21,789 nucleotides of DNA from Victivallis vadensis (GCA_020718525.1 DYRX01000035.1:1-21789); one strand, 5' to 3'. Numbered from the stretch's first letter, positions 7,701 through 16,934 are shown. Translations and numbers: made by a program. Notes: a model not told the origin generated them from the sequence alone.

Positions 7701-9197
7701 ATGAAGTATGTGACAATTTTTCATGCGAACCTGAACTATGCTTATCTGGAGGAACGCAGGTACGAGCAGGTGATCAGGGCGTCTTATGAGACGATTATTG
7801 ACACGTTCAGGGAAAAGTGTCCGAATGCGAAATATGTGTTCGAGGCGTCCGGCTTCACAATAGACGAGATGGCGAAGAAGACACCCGATGTCCTGCAGAA
7901 GCTCAGGGATGCGATCAGCAGTGGACAATGCGAGTTCATGGGAGCTCCATATTCTCACCCGATCATGGCGAATATTCCCGAAGAAGACGGTCGCTGGTCT
8001 AACATTTTTTCCATGAGAGCTTATGAAAAACATCTCGGATTCAGACCTGAATCATTCTGGAATCCCGAATGCACCTGGATGCAATATGTTCCGAGAGCCT
8101 TCCGTGATGCAGGTGCAAAATATCTGACACTCGATTTCGAATCATACATGACATCGTCTGACAAGGATTACAGCTGGGTTGAAAGAAACCGCACCAAGGA
8201 TATCGGATGGGGCGGACATCTTCCATGGTTTGATCTGGATCCGGACTGCAAATTTCTGCATCAGCCTTTCCGCGATGTGGTTCCCGGACTGCACGGCATG
8301 TGCAGGAGCGACAGGCTTATCGGCAAGTATGTCGGGTATTTCCTGGATCGTATACCGCTTGAGAACTATATGGAAAACGTCGTCAAATGGTCCGGCAAAA
8401 AAGACAAAGGCGCGACAATCATTATTGCGGACGACGCAGAATACACCGGAACAACAGGCTATTTCTTTGTGAAACACTACCGCAATTATGACAGATCCTT
8501 CGATATCGATCACAAGGCCGCCGGAAAACTTGAAAGACTTGTGAATGCAGTTCTTCAGATTGGCGACCTGGTAACTTTCAAGGAGGCCTGCGAGATGGAG
8601 CCCGTTGACGAGCCGTTCTACGTGGAGGACCGTTTTGCCTGGCACAAGACTTACGCGGACGCCTGGGCGGGAACACCGGAGGCGAGAGCCTGGGATCCTA
8701 TCCTCTGCGACATCAGAAAAGATTACAAGGAAAATGTCCAGCCAATAGCTGAAGCAGGGCCGGAATTCAAAAAATATGTCGAAAAATTCTGGTTTCACAT
8801 GACAAATTCGGCGAATTCGGACGGCCGCTGGCCGGCACCGCCCGCAGTGACATGCCCCTTCAACAGGGAATGGGTTCTCAATGAAATAAAGGAAACGAAA
8901 AAGTCTCTCGCACTACTCAAGCGCAAAATCAAAGGAATTCAGAAGCCGGAAGTCCAGGAGGAGCTAGATTCCTCCGATGATTCGGTCTATGGATATGAAT
9001 TCACCCAGAAGGATCCTTGGGATGTCAGGCATCTGAATAATTATGAGCTTCAGCATGACATCTATTTTGCGCATAAGATGGTTGACAGCAAAAATCCTGA
9101 CAAGAAGGAAGATGGCAAAAAACTTCTGAACATGGTTTTTGATGAGCTGGACAGACGTGGAATGAAGGGAATCAGGCCGGAATCAATAAGAAAATAA
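7701..9197 (+). CDS. Divergent GH57-family-like glycoside hydrolase
   Basis: This 498-residue protein has the order of motifs of glycoside hydrolase family 57, which includes alpha-amylases, 4-alpha-glucanotransferases and branching enzymes. SGQCEFMGAPYSHPI is motif 2, SFWNPECTW is motif 3 with the nucleophile candidate Glu123, and IADDAEYTG is motif 4 with the acid candidate Asp244 or Asp245. NSANSDGRWP resembles motif 5. Motif 1, normally H-x-P, reads His8-Ala-Asn here, and the protein ends with a charged helical tail. There is no signal peptide, so it should act in the cytoplasm, probably on an alpha-linked oligosaccharide. A strong ribosome binding site (GGAAGGA at 7690-7696) fixes the start at 7701; an upstream in-frame start at 7641 is not supported. 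The GH2 gene follows after 57 bases. Confidence 0.8.
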   Translation: MKYVTIFHANLNYAYLEERRYEQVIRASYETIIDTFREKCPNAKYVFEASGFTIDEMAKKTPDVLQKLRDAISSGQCEFMGAPYSHPIMANIPEEDGRWSNIFSMRAYEKHLGFRPESFWNPECTWMQYVPRAFRDAGAKYLTLDFESYMTSSDKDYSWVERNRTKDIGWGGHLPWFDLDPDCKFLHQPFRDVVPGLHGMCRSDRLIGKYVGYFLDRIPLENYMENVVKWSGKKDKGATIIIADDAEYTGTTGYFFVKHYRNYDRSFDIDHKAAGKLERLVNAVLQIGDLVTFKEACEMEPVDEPFYVEDRFAWHKTYADAWAGTPEARAWDPILCDIRKDYKENVQPIAEAGPEFKKYVEKFWFHMTNSANSDGRWPAPPAVTCPFNREWVLNEIKETKKSLALLKRKIKGIQKPEVQEELDSSDDSVYGYEFTQKDPWDVRHLNNYELQHDIYFAHKMVDSKNPDKKEDGKKLLNMVFDELDRRGMKGIRPESIRK

Positions 9198-9254
9198 GAC
9201 ACAGGAACGCAAGAAGAGAACCCAAAGATGCTTCTCAGCAAAAAAGGAACGAAA

Positions 9255-12200
9255 ATGAGGCTCAGACAAATTTCACTCAGCATTTTACTGTCCCGGCTTA
9301 TCTCTCTTCCGTTCATAGGGATGTCTGCGGACTATGCCTGGATTGAAGCTGAAAAACCAAGTTCAATTCCGAAGATTCTAGCGTCTGAAAGCAACCCTGA
9401 GGACAAGGGATTCGGAATGAAGGACTGGGGAAATCCGCAAATAATGTCGGAAGGCAAAGTTCTCGATGTCTCGATCAGCGAAAAGGAGAATGCCAGAAGA
9501 CTTGGAAGGGACGGCGCGGTTTTCTCATACGATTTCAACGTTGATTCCAAGTGCAGATATCAGGTATGGGGACGCATTGGATACGAGTGGGTAAGAACTG
9601 ATTTCGACTGGAGTATTGACGGCGGCGAATGGAAAACTCTGAAAGCTTCAGAACCGACCTGCGATCTCGTGCCTGTCTCAACCTGGAAGGAATTGGCATG
9701 GGTAAAATTTGGAGAGGCTGAACTCGGCCCTGGAGAGCATGCTCTAAAGATAAGACTGATGCCTTTGACGGTTTATGAATATCCAGAGGAAAAGGCTGTT
9801 CGAACTCTGAACATGTTCGACTGCTTCTGCATCTCCAAAGAGAATTTTGTTCCGAACGGTAAGTTCAGACCAGACGAAAATTATCTCACAGACAAAGATA
9901 AAAAGGCGGCTGAAAATGTTTTCACGCTGAAAGCGGCCGCACGGCCAGGAGAAAGATCAAGCGTGGATCTCGGCGGTCTCTGGCAGATAGCAAGATGGGA
10001 CGAACAGAATGTGAAGGAGGATACAAGACTTAAGGGGACTGAAGCTCTTCCTGAAAATCTTGACAGCCTCATATGGTACGGAATAACAGTTCCAGGAGAA
10101 AAAGACAAGGAGCGTCCTGACTTCCAGATGTGCCACCGCTTCATCGTCAGAACAAAGGTCGTGATTCCTGAAACCCTGAAAAATCATTCTTTTATTCTTG
10201 ATTTTGACTCTTTCGCAATGATTGCCAGCGTATTTGTGAACGGTAGGCTGGCTGGCTGGAGCAAGGACTGTTTTGCCTCCTGGCAGTGTGATCTCACAAA
10301 TCAGGTTCTGCCAGGAAAAGAAAACGACATCGCGATCGTCTTCAAGGACAGCTACTACGGAATATCTGATCTTCAGAAGGGGGCAAGATATTATTTCAAT
10401 GTCCCGAAAGACGTGTTCAACACCCAGGCAATTTCTATGAAACTTGACATGCCCGTCTGGAACGGCAACATGTCTGGAATCATTGCTCCTCTGAAGCTTG
10501 TCGCGGCAGGAATTCCCTATGTTTCAGACGTCTTCGCAAAACCGTCAGTAAAAAACAAATCGCTCGGACTTGACGTTTCAGTATTCAATCCCTCTTTGAA
10601 ACCTGTGACAATCGCAATTGAAAATGAGATAATTCCCTGGAGCAAGGATGCCAAGGCCGGCAAGGCCGAAAAGACATTCGCCTCACAGAAAATCACTGTT
10701 CAAGCTGGAAAAGATGAAACTATTACCGTCAGCGAAAAATGGGAAACACCCAAGCTCTGGTGGCCGGATGAACCGAACCTCTATCTGGTAGTGACAAAAC
10801 TCGTTGTTGACGGTGAAACTGTTGACAGTCTTAACACACGTTTCGGGTTTAGAGAATGGGAGTGGGATTCACACCTCTTTAAGCTCAACGGAGTAAAATG
10901 GCAGATCTGGGCGGACTGCACTGGCGAGGCATGCAAATCTCTTGAAGAACAGAAAAAATGGTGCGGAAAAACTGGAATTAACATGACTAGGCTCTGGACG
11001 TTTAATAAGCAGACCGGGGCGTTCAGAAAAGAGGTCCTCAATTTCTGGGATGAAAATGGACTCCCAGTGCGCTCAAGCGGAATTTTTGACGGTGAAATGG
11101 CATCCTATGGACTCGTAGAGAAGGGAGACCCTAAACGGGCGCTCTTCGACAACTGGTTCAGCCAGATGCGCGCCTGGATCAAGACAGAGCGGAATCATCC
11201 GAGCATATTCATATGGTCAATCGAAAATGAAGTGACATTCATAAATTCGTGCAATCTGGGCACTCTTGACATCGTTGAACCAGAAATAAGAAAAGGCGCA
11301 GAAATTGTTGAACAGATGGATCCGACGCGCCCGAGCATGGTTGACGGCGGCAGAGCCCTTAAAAAGAAGACAATGCCGGTGAACGGATGCCACTACAATG
11401 ACATGGCGGCCGGTCTAAGCTGGCGTGATTATCCAGATATGGCATACAATTCCAGAGACTTCTGGTACAAAACATGCAACAGAAGCCCAGGTGTCTGGCC
11501 CATGGCACAGAATAAGCCCATGTTCCATGGAGAATGCTACTACGCAAACGGCATGGCTCCAGCGGAATATTCCGCTCTGGATGGGGACAGATGCTTCATA
11601 GGACGCGCAGAAGCACAGCATGCAAAGGGGCTCTACGGAAAAATCCTCACCGAGGGCTGGCGCTGGGATGAGGTTTCCGCCTGGCACATGTGGATAGGAT
11701 ATGAGTCGGATCTCTATTACAACTCGATGAAGCCTGTCTGCGTGTTTTGCCGTCAATGGAACTGGACTTTCGCAACAGATTCCGAGGTGAAACGAACCCT
11801 GAAAGTCTTCAACAGCACACGCCATAATGACCCAATTGATGTGAAATGCGAACTTCGCATGGAAGGTAAAACGCTTGACAGCTTCAGTAAAACCTTCAAT
11901 GTGCCTGCAGGAGGAGCCCAGGAATTTGATATGACACTCAAAATACCGCATGTGGAAAAGAGAACTCATGCCGAATTCGTTATGACATGCTCAATAAATG
12001 GCAAAGAAGTATTCAAGGAAATCAAGAATGTCTCTGTCATCAATCCGGGACTTGGAGTCAAGCCTGATATCAAGAAAGATGACCTTGCGGTCTATGACCC
12101 TGCTGGAACTGTGAAGAAGAGGCTGTCCGACTGCAATATTCCGTTCACGGAAATTTCCTCGCTCGATGCTATTCCATCCGCGAAGAATCTGATTCTCGGG

Positions 12201-14411
12201 CGAAATTCAATTCCTGCCGATAAAGCCTCAAATGACTTTCTCTCGAAACTTGCGGCGGCAGGAAGCAAAATACTTGTGCTTGAACAGGATACGCCTCTTT
12301 GTCAGAAGGCTCTGCCAGCAGATCTAGAACCAAGTGATTTCACCGGACGAATCGCATTTGCAGAAGACTTGCTTCATCCAGTAATGGACGGACTTGAACA
12401 GTGCGACTTCTTCACATGGAGTGGAGACGGCAGTCTTGTTTATAGAAAAGCGTATAAAAAAGCCAGCTACGGAGCAAAATCCCTCATGCAGTGCGACACT
12501 CTCCTAAACTACTCGGCACTTGCGGAATGCCAGACAGGGGACGGACTTCTTCTGCTCTCCCAGCTTGCGGTCGGCGAAAAACTTGACAAGGACCCTGTCG
12601 CGCAGAAACTGTTCGACAATATGCTCAATTACATTGCATCATATAAGCCGATAAGAAAAGCAACTTCGGTCTTTATCCAGGACAATCTCAAGTTCAAATT
12701 GATAAACAATTCAGGGCTCAACTTCTCCTCGCCGGCGGACATCCTATCCGCACTCGATCCGAAGTATGGCGTGACAATTATCGAGGCAAGCCCGGAAAAC
12801 CTGAAGAAACTTGCCGAATCCATGGACAAGGTCAAGGCATTCACGGAGAAAGGCGGCTGGATCATGCTATGGGGGCTTACACCAGAGGGACTCGCCAGCT
12901 TCAATAAAATCGTCGGCTTCGAACATATCATAAGACCTTTCCATATGGAGAAAGTCGTATTCTCAAATCCGCGTGACTCGCTTTGCTCGGGAATCACTCT
13001 TCGCGATATCGTCATGGACTCAGGAAAGGAAATATTCAGCTTCCTGTCCCTGAAATTCCCTGCCGAGGACGAGTTTTCATACATTGTTGACTATGATGAG
13101 GTTGCGCCTTTCATGAAACTACCTACACCGGAGGAACTCGGGAAACCGAAGGACTCTGAGCAGTTGAAGGGCTGGGATCACTGGCCGCAGAATCTTGTGA
13201 ACGGATACAGCTCGGACGACACCTGGCGTTTCACATATTCGTTCCTGCTTGACAGAGGGGACAAGACCAGATGGACAATGGAACTGCCCCGCGAGGAGGA
13301 ATTCACCAGCTTCTCCATAATCATCAATAATATTTACCACAAGATATCCAGGATAAACATCTATTTCGATGACAATCCGAAGCCGGTGACTCTCGCAGTT
13401 GAAGCGAATCACGAGAGACAGGACTTCAGTCTCGAAGGCAGAAAAGGCAGAAAAATTACAATGGAAATCGCCGACTGGGACAAGAGTGGCACTCAGAATG
13501 TCATCGGGATTGACAACTTCTGGTTCAATGTCAAACGCTCCGACGCATTTCTCAGCAATATCAAAGCACTGCTGAACATTGGTGGCCTTGTCCGCTACAA
13601 CATTGGAAAAGGTGGCATACTCCTCAATCAGCTTAATGTTCTGGAAAGAGAAGTAAACCCGATAAACGCCGACAAAAAGGCTACAGTGGTCAAGTCTCTG
13701 CTAAAAAATATGGGTGCCGACTTCGGAGGGGCGCAGAAAGACGATCAGTTCGATTATTATGACACTGTAAGCTACCGCTACTTCCCAGTCAAGTTCGAGG
13801 ACGGCAAATTCAACGCCTACATGAAAAAGACCGGGAATGACTTCCCGTGGTTTTCAAACTACCCTGGAGATCTGAGCGCCCTGCCGGCGGGCGAAAATAG
13901 ATTCGACGGAGTCACATACAGCATCCAGGATTTCAGAACCTCACCTGTGCCGTCCTGTATCATTCTCAAAGGGCTAGGCTCAAAAACCAAGGATACAAGA
14001 ATTGACGGCATCAAAATAGGGATGAAATGCGATGCTCTGTACTTCCTCCAGACATTCAATGCAAGTGAAGAGCTTCTTAAAATAACTGATTCGAAAGATG
14101 CTCCACTGCTCTTCAAGTATGTCGTCCACTATGCAGACGGCACTAAAACTGAAATACCCGTAAAATGGCTCGGAGGAACAGGAGACTGGCACACGCAGGC
14201 ACCGAAATCATGCACAGATGCTTCAATTGCATGGTCGGCTGAAATTCCAGACGACAAGGATAAAGCCAAGACCGTCATTTATTCCATGAAGTGGATAAAT
14301 CCGACTCCTGAAAAGCTTATTGAAGCAGTGGATTTCACTCAGACACAGGACAAGGACAAATGGGGAGCTCCTGCACTGCTCGCCATAACGGCAGGAACAA
14401 TCATAAAATAG
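9255..14411 (+). CDS. Giant secreted GH2-type glycoside hydrolase with accessory domains
   Basis: This 1718-residue protein begins with a signal peptide (cleavage likely after FIGMSA, about residue 25). A CBM-like beta domain (WIEAEKPSS onward, to about 195) is followed by the GH2 sugar-binding jelly roll (about 230-390), an Ig-like domain (400-510) and the TIM barrel (515-800). ERNHPSIFIWSIENE supplies the acid/base Glu659 after Asn658, and MFHGECYY supplies the nucleophile candidate Glu760. Behind this come a beta domain, two Rossmann/glutaminase-like stretches (about 930-1080 and 1135-1240), a CBM-like domain (1290-1430) and an unrecognised C-terminal module. Ordinary GH2 enzymes are 600-1100 residues, so the tail is unusually long. 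AAGGA at 9244-9248 supports ATG 9255 over ATG 9228. Substrate specificity (galactosidase, mannosidase, glucuronidase) cannot be decided. Confidence 0.85.
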   Translation: MRLRQISLSILLSRLISLPFIGMSADYAWIEAEKPSSIPKILASESNPEDKGFGMKDWGNPQIMSEGKVLDVSISEKENARRLGRDGAVFSYDFNVDSKCRYQVWGRIGYEWVRTDFDWSIDGGEWKTLKASEPTCDLVPVSTWKELAWVKFGEAELGPGEHALKIRLMPLTVYEYPEEKAVRTLNMFDCFCISKENFVPNGKFRPDENYLTDKDKKAAENVFTLKAAARPGERSSVDLGGLWQIARWDEQNVKEDTRLKGTEALPENLDSLIWYGITVPGEKDKERPDFQMCHRFIVRTKVVIPETLKNHSFILDFDSFAMIASVFVNGRLAGWSKDCFASWQCDLTNQVLPGKENDIAIVFKDSYYGISDLQKGARYYFNVPKDVFNTQAISMKLDMPVWNGNMSGIIAPLKLVAAGIPYVSDVFAKPSVKNKSLGLDVSVFNPSLKPVTIAIENEIIPWSKDAKAGKAEKTFASQKITVQAGKDETITVSEKWETPKLWWPDEPNLYLVVTKLVVDGETVDSLNTRFGFREWEWDSHLFKLNGVKWQIWADCTGEACKSLEEQKKWCGKTGINMTRLWTFNKQTGAFRKEVLNFWDENGLPVRSSGIFDGEMASYGLVEKGDPKRALFDNWFSQMRAWIKTERNHPSIFIWSIENEVTFINSCNLGTLDIVEPEIRKGAEIVEQMDPTRPSMVDGGRALKKKTMPVNGCHYNDMAAGLSWRDYPDMAYNSRDFWYKTCNRSPGVWPMAQNKPMFHGECYYANGMAPAEYSALDGDRCFIGRAEAQHAKGLYGKILTEGWRWDEVSAWHMWIGYESDLYYNSMKPVCVFCRQWNWTFATDSEVKRTLKVFNSTRHNDPIDVKCELRMEGKTLDSFSKTFNVPAGGAQEFDMTLKIPHVEKRTHAEFVMTCSINGKEVFKEIKNVSVINPGLGVKPDIKKDDLAVYDPAGTVKKRLSDCNIPFTEISSLDAIPSAKNLILGRNSIPADKASNDFLSKLAAAGSKILVLEQDTPLCQKALPADLEPSDFTGRIAFAEDLLHPVMDGLEQCDFFTWSGDGSLVYRKAYKKASYGAKSLMQCDTLLNYSALAECQTGDGLLLLSQLAVGEKLDKDPVAQKLFDNMLNYIASYKPIRKATSVFIQDNLKFKLINNSGLNFSSPADILSALDPKYGVTIIEASPENLKKLAESMDKVKAFTEKGGWIMLWGLTPEGLASFNKIVGFEHIIRPFHMEKVVFSNPRDSLCSGITLRDIVMDSGKEIFSFLSLKFPAEDEFSYIVDYDEVAPFMKLPTPEELGKPKDSEQLKGWDHWPQNLVNGYSSDDTWRFTYSFLLDRGDKTRWTMELPREEEFTSFSIIINNIYHKISRINIYFDDNPKPVTLAVEANHERQDFSLEGRKGRKITMEIADWDKSGTQNVIGIDNFWFNVKRSDAFLSNIKALLNIGGLVRYNIGKGGILLNQLNVLEREVNPINADKKATVVKSLLKNMGADFGGAQKDDQFDYYDTVSYRYFPVKFEDGKFNAYMKKTGNDFPWFSNYPGDLSALPAGENRFDGVTYSIQDFRTSPVPSCIILKGLGSKTKDTRIDGIKIGMKCDALYFLQTFNASEELLKITDSKDAPLLFKYVVHYADGTKTEIPVKWLGGTGDWHTQAPKSCTDASIAWSAEIPDDKDKAKTVIYSMKWINPTPEKLIEAVDFTQTQDKDKWGAPALLAITAGTIIK

Positions 14412-14432
14412 TCAGCTATAGTATTTCATTTT

Positions 14433-14460
14433 AATCAGCCTGTGGACAGTTGATTTTGGT
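14433..14460 (+). terminator. Weak candidate terminator after the GH2 gene
   Basis: AATCA (14433-14437) pairs with TGATT (14451-14455), and CTGT (14440-14443) pairs with ACAG (14446-14449) inside it, with a small internal asymmetry. A short T-run follows directly (TGATTTTGG). The stem is weak and the T-tract short, so termination is possible but not convincing. Confidence 0.25.
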
Positions 14461-14702
14461 GAGGACAGTCCCGCCATGCGCATATAATCCATATGGATGG
14501 CGTCAGGGATTTCAATCTTCCCTTTCTATGCGGGGCGGTACATTTATTTATAAATTTCATCTCTTCTGCTTCCGACAAATCTACTCGTCTTCTCCATCCC
14601 CAGTCTTGCAGTATCGAGGAAAAATACATCTATAAATCTTTGGAAACCGATAAATATTGAAACAATTAACTTCCGGCTAACAGGCGTCTAATCAAGCCTC
14701 TC

Positions 14703-14708
14703 TATAAT
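14703..14708 (+). promoter_or_regulatory. Possible -10 element for the pseudopilin cassette
   Basis: TATAAT lies 66 bases before the first cassette gene. No good -35 hexamer is found 15-19 bases upstream, so the promoter would be weak, activator dependent, or elsewhere in the same gap. It is listed because the cassette needs a start and this is the only consensus -10 in the gap. Confidence 0.35.
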
Positions 14709-14773
14709 AGGGGGACTAAAGATTTTATTGAAGTTTTAACTGGGACAAAACAAGATAATTTAAGAGTAAGTCT

Positions 14774-15700
14774 ATGGTCAACAACAAGATGCAAAGCGAT
14801 TCATCGCCGGAGCCTGTCAAGATTGCAAATCCGGTCAGCTCCGATCCATTCTTAAAGCCTGGTTCGGCGTTCACGAGAAAAACGCTCTATCCGAGCGCCA
14901 AGACTGAGAGCGGCTCAGTTCCGGCTTCGAAGTCGTCGCCTGGCGCGGTGCAGGATACTGTCGCGACGGAGCTTGTGGTTCCACAAGGTCTGCCAGCGCA
15001 GGAGAAGAAGCCGGTGAAACTCTCTGGCGCAAAAGTTTCCCAGCAGACCGCATCTTCGCCTGCACAGGGAAATCCCGCAAATTCGAGTCCGGTTCAGGCG
15101 GGTGCTGAAAGCAGGCAGGGCGCCTGGGCGCTTGGAAGCACGGCGGCGGCACCTCAAATTGCGCAGAAAACGACCCGAGTTCAAAAAAACGAGCCGAAGA
15201 CCTTCGTGAACGAGCAGAGGCAGAAAGAGAAGGGGAATCCATCCCAGGCGATCCAATCTGAAAATACATCTTTCCTTTCGAAGCATTCATTTGCAATTTC
15301 AATGTTGGTTCTTTCGGGCTCCGTGATTGCACTCTCTCTGGTGCTCATATACAGGCAGGGAAACGCGGGGACCGCCGCCACCCCTGTTTCGCCGCGTCAA
15401 CCTGTGGTCTCGTCTCAGGAGACTGCCTCAGTCCCTCAGACAAAGCTTACCCCTCAGCCAGTGACTGCGGTCGAAAGTCCTGTGCCAAACCAGCCTGCAC
15501 GCGTATCTTCGCTTGTTGATCTGAATACCGCCAGCTTCGATGAGCTTGTCAGAGTGAATGGAATCGGAGAGAAGACGGCGAGCAGAATCATAGAGAACCG
15601 CCCTTACAGCGATCCGTCCGAACTGAAAAAAATCCCAGGAATAGGAGCAAAGAGATATGAATTATTCAAGGCTTATGTCACTGTCAAAAAGAAAAACTGA
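14774..15700 (+). CDS. Membrane-anchored ComEA-like helix-hairpin-helix protein
   Basis: The protein has 308 residues. Residues 1-170 are low-complexity, rich in Ala, Pro, Ser and Gln, and probably disordered. A single membrane segment spans about 173-193 (FAISMLVLSGSVIALSLVLIY). A second Pro/Ser-rich linker leads to a ComEA-type tandem helix-hairpin-helix domain from Val248: VDLNTASFDEL, VNGIGEKTASRII and IPGIGAKRYELFKAYV. ComEA proteins bind DNA on the outer side of the cytoplasmic membrane during natural transformation, and related HhH/SAM-like folds occur in GspK. By the positive-inside pattern (RQ after the segment, KH before) the topology is uncertain, but N-inside fits a ComEA role. 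It is the first cassette gene and its 3' end overlaps the next gene by 44 bases. The long N-terminal tail is unusual for ComEA. Confidence 0.8.
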   Translation: MVNNKMQSDSSPEPVKIANPVSSDPFLKPGSAFTRKTLYPSAKTESGSVPASKSSPGAVQDTVATELVVPQGLPAQEKKPVKLSGAKVSQQTASSPAQGNPANSSPVQAGAESRQGAWALGSTAAAPQIAQKTTRVQKNEPKTFVNEQRQKEKGNPSQAIQSENTSFLSKHSFAISMLVLSGSVIALSLVLIYRQGNAGTAATPVSPRQPVVSSQETASVPQTKLTPQPVTAVESPVPNQPARVSSLVDLNTASFDELVRVNGIGEKTASRIIENRPYSDPSELKKIPGIGAKRYELFKAYVTVKKKN

Positions 15701-16373
15701 GAGGCATTTCACACTTGTCGAAATGCTGGTCGTCGTAGGAATCATGGGGCTTCTGATGTACATCAGCATGCCGGCGTTTGCGAAACTCGCAAAAGGATAC
15801 GGCATCGAGGCGGGCACGACACAGGTGAAGAACGCCCTTGAGAAGGCACGCGCCACTGCAATCCTCAACTCGGAGTATGTAGCTTTGCTTATGCCTCACA
15901 GAGACGAGCCGGGAGCAACGTTGTCGGATAAATACATACATAAGGCATATCGCCTATGCTATGTGGACGGCAATGCATATGATGACGATGGAACAGCAGG
16001 AATGCCATATCTGTGGGCTTATCAGTTCAAGTCCTGGATACCGGGGGAAGAATGGGAGCATATGCCGACAGGGACATCAATTCTGGAAGCCGACCAGGAA
16101 GGTGCAACAACGGATGATATCGATGTGATCTCAACATACCATCAGAGAGTAGATCTTGTTAATTGCACAGATATTGGAGGTGCGAGCAATGTTCAAGACA
16201 TCCATGCAGTTGTATTCAAGCCAACAGGTGAAATAGACAAAAGCGTGGAAAGATATGTGACGATGGGTGAATCCACTTACTCTGGAGGGAATATTGTGCA
16301 CACAAACAAATTAAACAGAAAGATATTGAAGATTGATCAATATACAGGGAGAATCTCTTATGGAAATAAATAA
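15657..16373 (+). CDS. GspH/FimT-like pseudopilin (resembles Verru/Chthon cassette protein D)
   Basis: This 238-residue protein has a prepilin N-terminus: a basic leader, then FTLVEMLVVVGIMGLLMYI. Glu22 is at the +5 position counted from Phe18. The residue before the cleavage point is His17, not the usual Gly. The amphipathic stretch LEKARATAILNSEYVALLMP resembles GspH. It should be processed by a prepilin peptidase and enter a pseudopilus in the envelope. An acidic loop, YDDDGTAG, may bind metal. AGGAG at 15643-15647 favours ATG 15657; ATG 15675 would give a shorter leader that keeps the motif. The gene overlaps both neighbours, implying coupled translation. Confidence 0.85.
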   Translation: MNYSRLMSLSKRKTERHFTLVEMLVVVGIMGLLMYISMPAFAKLAKGYGIEAGTTQVKNALEKARATAILNSEYVALLMPHRDEPGATLSDKYIHKAYRLCYVDGNAYDDDGTAGMPYLWAYQFKSWIPGEEWEHMPTGTSILEADQEGATTDDIDVISTYHQRVDLVNCTDIGGASNVQDIHAVVFKPTGEIDKSVERYVTMGESTYSGGNIVHTNKLNRKILKIDQYTGRISYGNK

Positions 16374-16926
16374 ATCTGGACGGAAATCTTCTTACTTCAA
16401 TCTTGTAGAAGTTGCGCTGGCGATGGGCGTGATTGGAATTGGGATGGCGGGAATCATGGCGCTTTTCCCTCTTGCCCTGAAGGCATCGAGAGATGCTGTC
16501 GGACAGAATTACGGGGGGCTCGCGGCAGAACAGTTTTTGTCCTATCTTTCAATGAAATGCTCCCAGGACTGGGATACTAATATGGATGCGATTCCTGACG
16601 GGACAAAAACTGCGCCAGCAAGTACCGTCACAAATGACTGGACCGGAGACTTCGGCAACATATATACCACTGGGACCGGACTTGGCAACGGAGTGTATGG
16701 GATAAGGATGAACAGTGGAAGCATGACAGATTTTTCTGCGCATGCCAGCGTATGGAAAACCCCTGTCACCAGCACTGTATATTCCTCGGGGGAGTGGAAA
16801 GAATTCTCCGATGCTGAATATTGCAATTCGGCAAACTTGAGCATTGAATTGAGCTGGCCGGCGGAGATCCCGTATGCTGAGAGATTTTTCAAGGTTTACA
16901 CCATCCAAGTATTTTATAACCAATAG
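16360..16926 (+). CDS. PilV/GspI-like pseudopilin (resembles Verru/Chthon cassette protein B)
   Basis: This 188-residue pseudopilin has the N-terminal block FNLVEVALAMGVIGIGMAGIMALFPLAL, a helix interrupted by Gly and Pro as in PilV and GspI. Glu17 is at +5 from Phe13, and the residue before the cleavage point is Tyr12. The remainder is a small globular domain with a Ser/Thr-rich stretch and no motif I recognise. AGGGAG at 16346-16351, within the preceding gene, fixes ATG 16360. The 14-base overlap with the preceding gene and the 8-base gap to the next suggest fixed stoichiometry. It is probably a minor tip subunit; PilV and GspI families cannot be separated confidently from this sequence alone. 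Confidence 0.82.
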   Translation: MEINKSGRKSSYFNLVEVALAMGVIGIGMAGIMALFPLALKASRDAVGQNYGGLAAEQFLSYLSMKCSQDWDTNMDAIPDGTKTAPASTVTNDWTGDFGNIYTTGTGLGNGVYGIRMNSGSMTDFSAHASVWKTPVTSTVYSSGEWKEFSDAEYCNSANLSIELSWPAEIPYAERFFKVYTIQVFYNQ

Positions 16927-16934
16927 GAGCTGTC

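Larger units (their letters stand above)
14412..14773. other. Intergenic region between GH2 gene and pseudopilin cassette
   Basis: This 362-base stretch separates two plus-strand units. Both strands have open frames of about 60 codons (14450-14635 plus, 14435-14629 minus), neither with a ribosome binding site. The minus frame contains AWRDCPHQNQL, faintly like the AWRDLP block of IS5-type transposases, so a degraded element cannot be excluded. The right part holds a -10-like TATAAT and the leader of the next operon. Confidence 0.4.
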
